A DNA stretch of 64,000 nt from Hyphodiscus hymeniophilus (taxonomy: Eukaryota > Ascomycota > Leotiomycetes > Helotiales > Hyphodiscaceae). Below, piece after piece: positions 35,194-46,300 of this stretch. Positions within the stretch are counted from its first letter, which is position 1, and each line of letters opens with the position of its first letter. The translations under genes were made by a program, and so were the position numbers. The DNA lies in NCBI GenBank assembly GCA_016508695.1, contig VNKQ01000018.1, forward strand, positions 806,001 through 870,000, written 5' to 3'. Below the pieces are notes generated by a model. That model worked only from the letters and a program-made list of their open reading frames with translations, did not search any database and was not told where the DNA came from.

Positions 35194-36299
35194 TATAATA
35201 AGAAGGCGAAAATAAAAGAGTATTTAAAGTACTTCTCCGAGTATATATTAGATACTTAGTTAAATATATCGCGTCTAATATATATAGGATCTAGGTGCTT
35301 TAACTTAAAAGAGTAATTATTATAAGGAACGTAACCTTCGATAAAACTAAATTTTATATTCCTAATTAAGAGACATAAGAGTAATAGCCCTTAGTAAGCG
35401 CCAAAGCTATTATTTCTCTAATTAAAGAATATAGAATTTAAAATACTACTAATAGAATTATTAAATATCTTCTTATAAACGAGATACTTTCTTTTAAAAG
35501 AGAAGTTATAACTATACTAAAAGATTTTATATGCGAGATTCTAAGGGGTAAGCTTTTAAGTAAAGATAATAAGAGTTAGAACTTAAAAGTAAGTAAAGAA
35601 ATTAAACTTTTAACTCTTAAATAAACACTTAAGCTAGTAAACTTACAAATAGGAATTAAAAGAAGTAATAACAATTATTTATTTAAAAGAATACTTATAA
35701 TTAGTAATTATATTAATAGTAAGTTAAATAAGAGTATAGTTACTCGAGGATTAACTTAGTTATTAAATAAGTACTTAAATACAAGTAAACGATTAATCTC
35801 TTAAGTAATTATATACTAATCTAAAGAACTACTTAGCCTAGTATAAAGCGAATTTAGCTTTAGCGATTATAAAATAGCTATAAGTAATAGTCTCTTAGTA
35901 ATAAAAAGTAGCCTTTTAGGCAATATCCTAATAATAAGAGTCTTAAATTATAAGATATACTAATTAAGTAAATTAAAACGATAAATATAAAAAAATTAAT
36001 AGCTTAAGTTATAAATCGTTTCTAAAAAAGATTTAAACAAGAACGAACTAAGTATATTATATATTATTTCGATATATATCTCGATTTTAGAATTAAGCTA
36101 AAAGTAGTATAATAAGTTTTTATTAATATTTTAAAAGGACTTAAGCTATAAAAAACAAGTTTAAATAATATATATAGTAATCTCTACTTTTGTTTTAATA
36201 AATAATACTTTAAGAAGAAAGATACTTTTAGCTTTAAAAAGAGTTTATTAAAAAGATCTTTTAAAAGTATTAAAGTTATAAAGTAATCCCGAGATATAT

Positions 36300-37830
36300 A
36301 AATATAATAATTACTTTATTTAAGATATAAGATTAAAAATTAAGAATTTAAAGCTAAGAAATTATTAAAGATAAATTAAAGTAAGCTTAATTAATTTAAA
36401 AGTTATTCCTTTAAAATAAGTCTTTACTTATAAAGTAAACTTAGACGGTTTTATAATTCGCTATAAGTCTCGGATTATTATTTATAGTAACTTTTAAGAA
36501 AAAGATTTAATTATTTCTATATATATTATTACGCTTACTACTTGTTCGTTTTAAGTAATTATAACTATTATAGCTTACTTCGATTTTAAAATTAAATAAT
36601 ATAATATTATTAATACTTTTATTAATACTTTATAAAACGATAAAAGAGTATAAGTAATATATTAGCTTTCTTTAGACTTTAAGAAAGTAAGGTTTTATAT
36701 AGAGATCGATTAAGCTTTATATAGCTTATAAAACTCTTTAGCTCTTTAGTATTAAGACTTCTCTTTAATAATTAAGTCTCTTGAGTTAATTTAAAGTAAG
36801 AAAAAGCCGTGCCTCTTTTATAACTCTACTTAATAGATTTTTATAGTCTTTTATATAAATAATATACTAATTTTATATTATAAAAGAAATAAGTAAAAGG
36901 TATATAAGTTTACTAAAAAGCTAAAGAAGTCGTATAAGCTTTAAGACTTAAAAGATATTTAATAGTTTTTAAGTATTTATATAATTAGAGATTAAAATAA
37001 TAAGATAATCTCTTTACTTTATAATACTTATATTAAAAAGATTACTCGAAAGTTTAATTTAGTTAAATAAAAATATTTATTTATATTACTCTTAAAAACT
37101 AAGCTTATTAAAAACCTAAAGATAATAATACTAAGCTTTATTAAAGTATATTAAGAAAGAGTAGAATTAGTTTTTTATATTACAATTATAATTAAAGTAA
37201 ATATTGCCTTCGCGACTTCTTAGCTCTTTTAATTCTTAATAAACCCTAATATATAATATATAAAAGTAGTTAATTAAGTAATTAAATATCTTTAAAGAAC
37301 TTATTATCTTATTATTTAATATAAAAGAAGCTTAGAAAACTAGTTATTAATTATATTAGACGTATTATTTATAAACGATATTAAAACTTAGTAATTATCT
37401 TATAGGTATACGATATTTTTATTTAGAGGACTTATTACTTAAAAAGTAACTCGATAGTTAATAATATTAACGTTTATTACTTAAGTAAAGCTCTTAAGAG
37501 TAAAATATATAACTAAAGAAATAATAGTATTATAACGATTTTTTAAAGAGATTAAACTCTTACTTAAAGACTTTTAGACGATCTTTTATAATAATTAATA
37601 AATAATTAAATTAATTATAAGGGAGAATAAGAGAATTATAACTAAGCTATAATATATAAATATTTAAAATATATAACTTTACTAAGAGTATAAATTTAAA
37701 ACGTTTAAAGTAATATACTTACTAATTAGCGAAATACTAGTAAATAAGCTTATTAAAAATCTTTTTAAATATAAGTTTAAGTATTTCTAAGCTTTATTAA
37801 ATTTATAAGATATATATAAAAAGATTAAAA
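36300..37830 (+). pseudogene. R3 Copia reverse transcriptase and RNase H remnant
   Basis: In the frame of 36852 the sequence reads YINN (36852-36863) where Copia has the catalytic YVDD, then ILILYYKRNK. The KKLKKSYKL block and the DIKKIT/KF-like block typical of fungal Copia RT follow. G-to-A changes explain V/I and D/N. Beyond about 37190 IAFATS and IKYL blocks mark the start of the RNase H-side pol end. Stops fall at Gln- and Trp-compatible sites. The sequence ceases to look like pol near 37830, 2.2 kb before the LTR. Confidence 0.82.
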
Positions 37831-38526
37831 ATCTTAGGAAAGTATAAGATCTAAAGTATTAATTATATAAAAGTATTAATTAATTAGCGTTTAATAAATA
37901 AATATTAAACGGATCTCTAAGGATTAGACTAAGTATTTAATTAATATAATTAAGGATTAGAGATTAATAATTAAATATCTTTTAGATATTAATAAAATCT
38001 ATTAAGATTCTAGCTAAATATTACTAAGATTAGATAGATTAATAGTATATTTAGTAGGATACTAGTAAGACTATTATAAAATTTTATATAAATACTAGTA
38101 GGATTAACTAAAAGAACTAAGTAAAGTTTTCTATACTTTAAAGTTATAATATAATAAGATAATATAATTAATAATTATATATTTTATTTTATAAGTTATT
38201 TATTTTTATAGTTAAGGGAATTTAATAAATTAATACTTATTTAGGTATTATTACTAAGTTACTCTAATATTAAAAAAAGAAGAATAAAAATATATTATAA
38301 AAGACTACTTAGTATTTCCTTAGATTATTAGTAGATTATTCGCTACCTTAATTACTTAGACTATATATAGTATTTATATAAGTAGTAAAGGTTTAAGTAA
38401 GTATTTCTTACTTACTAGTTTTCGAATTAGTAAAACTAAAAGGAAGAGTTCTAATATAATAAAAAGTAAGACTTTAATTGTTATTATTATCCTTATATTA
38501 ATAAGTACTAATTCTTAAAGTATAAT

Positions 38527-39296
38527 TAGTAGAATTAATAAAATTACTAATCTTTAGTATAGTCTAAATAATAATCTTTAGTTACTTTATTTTCTATATA
38601 AAGATTAATATTAATTAAATAAAAACTTTATATTTAATATACTTTTTAATTAAAACTCTAGCTAGTTTCTTAATAAGAATACTTATTATAAAATAGTTAA
38701 GTATATAAAAGAATACTAATAGGGATTAGAACGCAAGAGTATATATAGTATTAGTAATACTAATTATTATATAATATAACGGAATTCTTAAAGTAACGAC
38801 TATTAGATTTTTTAGCTATTAAAGAAGATAAATAATTAAGGCAAGGCTAATCTCGCCGAGTATTAAGACTATAAGTAAGACTATAAGAATAACGAGAAGG
38901 AGTATCCGGAATATAATTGTCTAGAGTATTTAGAATATAATCGTCTAGAATATTTAGAATATAATCGTTTAAAATAAAAGAATAAAGACTAAGGCAAGTA
39001 GTCTAATTATATAAGTAATAAATAAGACTATTATCTAGACGAGTAATAAGAATAAGAGTTAATATAAGTAATAAGCGCAAAAACTAGTAATAGCGATTAC
39101 GTAACTTAGTAAGAGATAAGATTAGATTATCTTTATCTTCTTTATCTTTATCTTCTTTAGCTTCGTTTTCCTTATTTTTTTCTTTTTTATTATTATTATT
39201 ATTATTATTACAATTATTATTATCGCTATAATTGTTAGTAAAAGAATAGGGAAATTAAAAGAGATTATTAGATTCGGTAATAAAAGGATTAATAAG
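38527..39296 (-). pseudogene. Antisense reading frame in the R3 3' extension
   Basis: Same frame as in R1 and R2 on the strand opposite to pol. It has an Asn run, then a charged block (KEKNKENEAKEDKDKEDKDN), then Tyr-rich sequence with Gln-compatible stops. The downstream part has small in-frame length variation (a repeated DDYILN-like unit). Confidence 0.45.
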
Positions 39297-40080
39297 TGTC
39301 TTTACTTACTCTTTCTTTAAAGCCTTATATAGTAAAGAGGTTAGTTATATTAATTATTAAATATAAAGTAATAATTAAATAAAGCTTAGGAATTAAACTT
39401 AAAATTCAAACGAAGATAATTAACTACTTAAGCTTTTACTCGTACTATTACTTAAGGTATTACTTATATTAATAATTAATAAGAAGATAGAAGAGCTATT
39501 AATAGAATAGTAATAGTATATTATTATAATAGTATTAAAAGTTAACGTTATTATTTATTATTATTATCAGAGGTTAAAAGGTTGCGAAATCGCGATTTTA
39601 TATTTATAGCCTAATTAGCTATACGCTTATTAGTATAATTAAAAGCGTATTAAGTCACTAGATTAATTAAGGCAACTATAAAGATTAAATAACGTATAAA
39701 GTTTATATTATTTATATTATTTGCGTTGTTTATATTATTTGTAAGGCTAAGAGATAAAAGAGATATTAGTTAAAACTAATTATAATACTAGTTATTACTA
39801 AGTATAAGATCTCTAATTAAATTAATTATATTAAACAATTAAATAAAACAAACGCTAATATTTACAAATCGAAATCTATATATATATAGAGTATAGGGAA
39901 CTTACTTACAAGCTATATAAGCAAATATATACTATATCTTATAATTGACTTCGAATATAAGTATATATTTTAATATATTAAATTAAAGCTATTTGAGGAA
40001 TATAAGAGATTAAAGATTATAAAATAATAGTTATTATAAAATAAAAGGTCTTTAGACTTCTTTATAATAACTAAGGGGTA

Positions 40081-40345
40081 TATTATAAAATTAAGGCTTA
40101 ACTAATCTTATAGTTATAAAATATCTAATTATACTTATTAAATATTTAGTTATATTATATAATTACTTAAGCTCTATTTAAGTACTTATTTCGCTAAGCT
40201 TTACGAGAGTAATTTAATACTTAAGAGAAGACTTACTTCTTCTTTTTCTTTCTTTAGACTAAATAATACTTAATATACGCTTATTCGAGTAGTCTTTTCT
40301 TATAACCCTTTCTTCTCAAAGATTAGACCAATTATCTACGCGACA
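40081..40345 (+). repeat. R3 3' LTR (265 bp)
   Basis: Starts TATTATAAAATTAAGG just after ACTAAGGGGTA and ends ..CTACGCGACA, so the terminal CA is preserved. It matches the R1 and R2 LTRs in inverse orientation. MITE-A A7 is inserted 2-9 bp beyond its end. Confidence 0.92.
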
Positions 40346-40354
40346 CTTAATTAA

Positions 40355-41064
40355 GGGACGGGCTATAACAACTTGCCTCCCAGCTAAAACAACTTAGTTA
40401 ACCCTACTTATAAGTATATATTTAAGAAGCTTTTCTTATTATACTAATTTGTATGCGCGTAAGAGCGTGTAATATATACTATTATACTAACTTATTATAA
40501 TCCGAATTTAACTTATATTCTCTATCTTAGGTATAACCCTTAAAAGGTTTTATTATTATAACTTTAACTTCTTATACTACTTGCCTTTATAATATATCTC
40601 TTATAATTATCGCTATATCTTCTAAGTAATCGTCTTTATATATAAAAGAAATCCCTTTTATATAACTCTTTTCCCTTTATATACTTAGTTTATATTAATT
40701 AATATATTCTTTTATTATTTGCGCTATTACTAGAGTAATAAAACTTACTTTATTTAGGCTTAAATAGATTATAAAGGCTTGCCCGACTAATAACCTAAGT
40801 TGCTTAAAGATTATAAGGGCTAAAGAAAAAGGAAATTTAAAGACTAAGAGTAGTTATTATATACTCGATTCTATAATATATAATATTCTTCTTAGTATAC
40901 TATACGATTTACTTTTCTCTCGAATAATAAGAATATATTAATATTTAGTAAAATATATAATTTAGTTTTACTTATATATATAAATTACTATAGCTAAGCA
41001 AGGGTATTAAGTATACCCTCGAAAAGTTGTTTTAGCCGGAAGGCAAGTTATTATAGCCCGTCTC
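40355..41064 (+). mobile_element. MITE-A copy A7 (710 bp)
   Basis: Ends GGGACGGGCTATAAC and ..TTATAGCCCGTCTC, with a perfect 8-bp palindromic duplication TTAATTAA (40347-40354, 41065-41072). Interior closely parallels the R1 copy at 10405-11112, but with more TpA changes. Confidence 0.95.
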
Positions 41065-41072
41065 TTAATTAA

Positions 41073-41732
41073 TATAATTAATACTAAAAAGAATATAATT
41101 AATATAATAAATAATAATAATTATTTAATTCTTATTAATATTGTTTAGGGTTTATATTATATATAAGGGGGAAATAATATTCGCCTCTTTATATTAAATA
41201 TTGACTTACTTTACTTTTATATTAATTTAAAGAAATAAAAACTAAAGAAAAAGAAACGAAAGAAGTTTTTTTATAAGTAATAATAATAATAAGAAGCTTA
41301 TTAATTAATAATATTAGGAAAATTATAATAAAAGTAAATAGGTTTATATAATAATAAGCGGATTTAGCCTTTAAGAGACTAGAGCCTAACAAATTCGACC
41401 TGGAATAAGTAATATAGCCTTATAATTAAATCCGGGTTAAGAGAATAATAATAAAGGTAATAAGGCTTATAGAATATTACTTATTATTAAAAATTATATT
41501 AAGAAAAGGGGTTTATATTAGTGAACTCTATAAATAAAGAAGCGGAAAGAAGGGGGTAATATAAAGAGTAAGCCCTAAAGGTAAGGCGTTAGTTATACTT
41601 ACACTTATTAAAGCTAGGCGAGAATACTCTTTTTCTTATAGACTTAGCTTAAAATACTTTTCTCTTCTTTATCGAACTTACTAAATATTATAACAAACTC
41701 TTATATATATATTATTCGCTCTATAATATAAT
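41073..41732. other. AT-rich, unclassified
   Basis: About 660 bp between A7 and a MITE-B fragment. RIP-like, with no element ends or frames that I can support. Confidence 0.5.
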
Positions 41733-41850
41733 AACACAATTTTAATATTCTTATATAAGCGTAAGTATATTATATATATTATAGTATATATACCTAATAA
41801 AGACTAATAGAGTTAAATTAACTAGCGTTAGAGTTAAAATAACTTATCTC
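41733..41850 (+). mobile_element. MITE-B fragment (right end)
   Basis: Contains AATATTCTTATATAAGCG, TATAGTATATATA and AAAGACTAATAGAGTTAAA. Ends in GAGTTAAAATAACTTATCTC. The same region of MITE-B is at 16060-16177. The D-derived element is inserted at its very end. Confidence 0.75.
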
Positions 41851-41855
41851 TAAAG

Positions 41856-42444
41856 TAGGCTAGCCGGACCGAACCGCGGTCTTATATCTAGACTAGACTA
41901 AACTATATAATAGTCTCTAAAATTATTTGGGACTAAACCATATATATATAATAGTCTCTAAATTTATTTAAGACTAAACTATATATAGTTCGGTCTTAAG
42001 AAATCGAGATTAAACTATATAAGAATCCTTAATTTATAATTGGAACTAGACTATAATAGTTCTAAAAAAATTAGTTTAGACTATTTATAATTTAATTAAT
42101 TAAATATTAAATATTTTTTAATTTTAAATATTATAATACTACTCTTAAGTATTACTTTATAACTTTTATATAAAAACTTTTTTAATTTTATATATTAATA
42201 AAGATAGTCTAATTATTTATAATAGTCTAGACCAAATTAAACTATTTATAGACTAGACTATAAGATTATAATCCTAAGTATAATCCCTATAAATCTAAGT
42301 TTTAAGACCAAACCGTTTATAGACCGAACTATAAGATTATAGTCCCAAGTATAGTCTCTAAAAACTTAGATTTTGAGACTAAACTATTATATAGTCCCTA
42401 AAAACCCTATGGTCTAGGACCGAACCAGACTATTGGCTAGCCTA
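41856..42444. mobile_element. Non-autonomous hAT derivative of element D (589 bp)
   Basis: Termini TAGGCTAGCC and GGCTAGCCTA are flanked by a perfect 8-bp duplication CTCTAAAG (41848-41855, 42445-42452). The first 170 bp match the left subterminal zone of D, and the last 220 bp match its right subterminal zone. The 6.5-kb centre of D is absent. It is thus an internal-deletion or MITE-type partner that D transposase could have mobilised. Confidence 0.93.
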
Positions 42445-42619
42445 CTCTAAAGAAAATATAATTAATTAAAGAAAAAGTATTAGGAGTAATAATACTTAGT
42501 TATAAGAGATAAAGAGAATATAATATATAAAATCGAAGTATTTAAGGTGAAAACGCAGTTAATATAAGAGTATATTAGCGTTAGTTAAAACTGATAAACT
42601 TAATAATAAAGAAAAAAAG

Positions 42620-43133
42620 AATTAAAGTATTTTAACTTTACTTTTAACTACATTAACTTTATTAGTCTCTACTTAGCTTTTTATACTTTATATATATCTA
42701 ATAAACTCTTTCTATTATATAAATTTGTTTATATATAAGGGCATATAATATATACTTTTATATTAATACATTATAAACCAGATTTAACTTATATTCTCTA
42801 TCTTGTATATAACTCTTAAATAGTTCTATTACCTTAACTTTAATATCTAGTTTAATATTGCGTTTAATAAGAGTATACTTATTAGCTTTAATATACTCTT
42901 AAATATTAACAACTATAGTAAAGAGATTAATATATACTATTATAAAAAGAGGGGGATATAAGTCTTAAATATATTTATTGCGAAAGTTATAAGTTAATAA
43001 GGATATATTGAAATTTTAGAACTAATATAACTTAAACTTACTCTTACATATAAATAAGATAAGGAAGTGAGCTTACTAGGTATACCCTTAAAGAGTTAAA
43101 GTAGCCAGAAGTAGAGTTGAAATGACTCGACCC
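42620..43133 (+). mobile_element. MITE-F (514 bp), last element of the island
   Basis: The left end shows GTATTTTAACTTT, 8 nt, CTACATTAACTTT, ATTAGTCTCTA, like MITE-B. The right end, inverted, shows GTCATTTCAACTC, 8 nt, GCTACTTTAACTC, then TTTAAGGGTATACC. The interior resembles MITE-A (CTCTATCTTGTATATAAC). Probable duplication AAAAAAAG / AAAAAAAC (7 of 8). Composition changes to ordinary genomic DNA right after it. Confidence 0.7.
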
Positions 43134-43397
43134 AAAAAAACGTAGTATAAAATAGTGCGAATAAGAGAGGAGTAAATAACATTGTCTTTTACTTATTTAA
43201 AGCTAAGTAGAGCTTATTAATAAGGGCTCTTCTCGAGTATAGTTAGGGCATTAGAGAAGAGGTATAATATATCGAACCTCCTTACGTTTCACTTGTATTG
43301 TAGTAGTTCTATATAGCGCTTGGGCAGCTAGACAGAATACGGAGTCCTCACTACCCCCCAAGAACAAAGAAAATCATAAAGTCATCACTATTCCCAA

Positions 43398-46300
43398 TTA
43401 CTTCCTTCCTCGGGCCAGTAACTTATCTCCCAACTCAGCCACCGCAGCGCCCCAAGAGGCATTCGACAAGGCGGCCCGTTCTGTAACAGTGTTACCGCAC
43501 CTGTTGAGAAGAAACTCTCTCATCTTGGGCTCATTGAACCTCTCCCCATAGATAACCGTAGCGTTGGGCAAAGCTTCTACACTAATTCCATCTTTTCCAC
43601 TGTGGCTTGTCAAGTGGAACGATATCTGGACCTTAGTCGTTAACGACGCAATCAGGAGCATCGATGTGACCAAGACGGAATTGTCCGAAGTCTTCGTGAT
43701 ATCGGTTGGATTGCTCGTCTTCAGCAGGCGAATGTTATCTCCAACCACATTCGCCTTATTCCAACCCTTGCTCACTGTATCAAGCAGGTCCTTGACTTGC
43801 GTCCGTGCCTGAGGCAATCCTCGAATGTGGTCGCGAATGCTCTGTAGAAAGAATTCCTTCTCTTGCGTCAGTGGGAGAGGGCACAGCTCCCTCTTACCCG
43901 CAATGTACCAGAGGTCAATCCGTGAACTCGAAGCTTGTTGAGCAGTGGAGTTGTTCGATTGGAAGGAGGACGCGTCGAACACAAGCTCGATTTCCTTTCG
44001 ATAGGTCATAGATATCGTGGTACCCGAAACACCGGTGACTGTCCAACCATGCTCTTTCTCGATGTCGTCCACTTTCGCTGCGTTGAATCAGTCCTTAGCC
44101 CATATGAACTGAAGCTTGCACTTACCTTTAAGCGCACTGATTTCGTTCGAGGTCCACCCTCTACACTCTTCTCGGATCTTCTCTGCGTTCCGAATGTCCT
44201 CAAGACAAGCCTCTTTTCTCTCCACCCCGGTACTGAATTCGGCTTCCTTGCCCTGTAACTGCCGGCTCAATTCAACGATCAGTAGTTTCTTTGCTTCGAT
44301 ATCGGCGTCATATGTGATCAACTGCTGGCGTGCTTCACTAAGCTCCGCTTGGTCACAGTTGGCGAGTTCTTCTGCCGATGATTGCAAGTCGATTTCTTCG
44401 CGCTCAAGTTGCGCCAGCTGCCGGACCAACCGAGGAAGGACAGAATCGAGCAAGGTTTGTTGTTGGGCCAGGGCATCCTCGTCCATCTCCATACCGTCAG
44501 CCGTCTTAAAAAAGCCATCCCTCAGGGTCTCGAGCAATGTCAAACGCCATTCATACCACATGCTTTTGCTACGCAATCTGGCATGCGTCTTAACGTTTTT
44601 CAGTTGATTATCCATTACTACTTTGATGTCTGCCGGAGCTGAAATGTATTCGCGGAAAAGAGGGGGGTTCTCTTCAAAGGTTTCGGTCTCAATTTCTCGG
44701 ATGGTCTTCCGACCTTCGGAGATGTAACTCTTGAGCTCATGGCAAGCCTGTAGTTGTCAGCAAATAGGTCTCGATTGAGAGCAGGGCGTCGGCCTCACAT
44801 GTTGGAAGAGCTCGAGCATTGGAATTGTCACAGCTCCAGCAGCAACGCAGTCTTCCAAGGAAATGCCTAAAAGCCTGCTGTCCTTTGAATCAGCCGTCTT
44901 GTGTGCAATTGTATGCCTTCGTTTCGTAGTCGTCAGCTCCATGAAACGAATACTGGTTAGGTTCAAGAAGTCTTGCAATTGAATGCGGTCCTCTCCATTA
45001 CTTTCCTCAATGATTTGTGGATCTCCCCACGCTTCCTTTTCCGCAAAAGGTACAATTCCATGGTGAGAAGCGTGTACCTCGGCATCCTTGAATCGTCTGT
45101 GGTCACGAGGCGTGGTGACCTTTACTTGCTCTGGGGAAGCGGTTTTTGGAGTTGAAGAGGCATTGTTGGAAATCTCCAGACTCTTCCGAGTAGCACGAGT
45201 CATACGCCCGGTCGTCTCGGCTTTTGATGGAGGACCTCTCAACTTGACGTTCTTGACAGGGCTGCTTTGGTGGCCCTTGATACGCTTCATTCCATTATCT
45301 TCCTCCTCTTCGTCTTCGTCAAGTTCTATTGGCCTTTTGCCCAGTATGCCCTTGGCAGCGCCAACATGCAAGCTCTTACGACCCTTGAGTGACTTCTTCT
45401 TTGGAGTCAGGGTTTGTATCATCTCCTTCAAGTTAAACGTGGCATCATTTTCATCCTCAGCTTGATCGGCTTCAACTTCCAAGATCTTACGTCCATTTTC
45501 ACGATTCTCTTCCTGCTCTCGCTCTCTGTCAATTTCTTCCTCAATGGCACGAGGATCATGAAATGTAACAACACTACGGAGCTCATTAGGCAGGCTGGGC
45601 ACAAATGAACGTGCATGATCCCCAATCGATCCACGACGATCAAGCAGAGAAGCTACACGAGGTGAGCCAAGCCCCTCCTTATCAATGCCAATACCAGAAG
45701 ATACGCGGCGTTGGGGAGTGAGAACGAAGTTCGGAGTAGCGACACCAGTGTTCTTGTCTTTCTGGAAAAGCTTACTAGGAGTTACCCTGTTCTTGATTGC
45801 TGATGATTGTGGAGTTGATGAAACTTTGATCTCGTCTTTGAACAGCCTCCTCGGGGATGAAGTCCGCATAACAACATTTTTGGATGGCGGAGTCTTCCCA
45901 GTACTTGTGGGACGAAAGGATTGAGGTGTGATCTGCTTAGACGGAGTCGTGGGTTTCTTGACTGGTGTGTGACCGTCAGTCTTTGATTTGGGAGTTGTTG
46001 AATGTCTCGCATCTGTACTACGTCGAATACCTTTGCCTCGGAATGCGGCCATGCTTGGACTTCCAGTCTCAGAAGCGATAGTATGCACAGGGACGGGAGC
46101 CTCGCGAGGGGAGTTGGTTGCAACCACGGCTTGGAATGGGGAGCTTCCAAGGTCAGTCTCTAATTCCATGACTTTTTTGGCCTGAGTACGCTTTCCAGGG
46201 TTGAGCTGTCGCGGAAGAACGCCCTCAACAGCATTAGTCATGTCCATGCCGAGCGTTGCATCTGGCCCTCTACTAGATTCGGTGATCGAGGGCAAGATTC

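Larger units (their letters stand above)
35194..40345 (+). mobile_element. R3: 5'-truncated, inverted Copia copy
   Basis: Similarity to R1/R2, in opposite orientation, starts at about 35194 within pol (R1 equivalent about 12785). It continues through RT, RNase H, the 3' extension, the polypurine tract (40070-40080) and one LTR (40081-40345). The 5' LTR and about 3 kb of gag-pol are missing. The outer LTR edge keeps the least mutated sequence of the family, reading TGTCGCGTAG on the minus strand. Confidence 0.88.

Noticed and set aside
1..43133. CRISPR array, centromere or telomere
   Set aside because: Repeats are dispersed transposons or long tandems without spacers. No telomeric hexamer is seen. 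A centromere cannot be judged from AT-richness alone.
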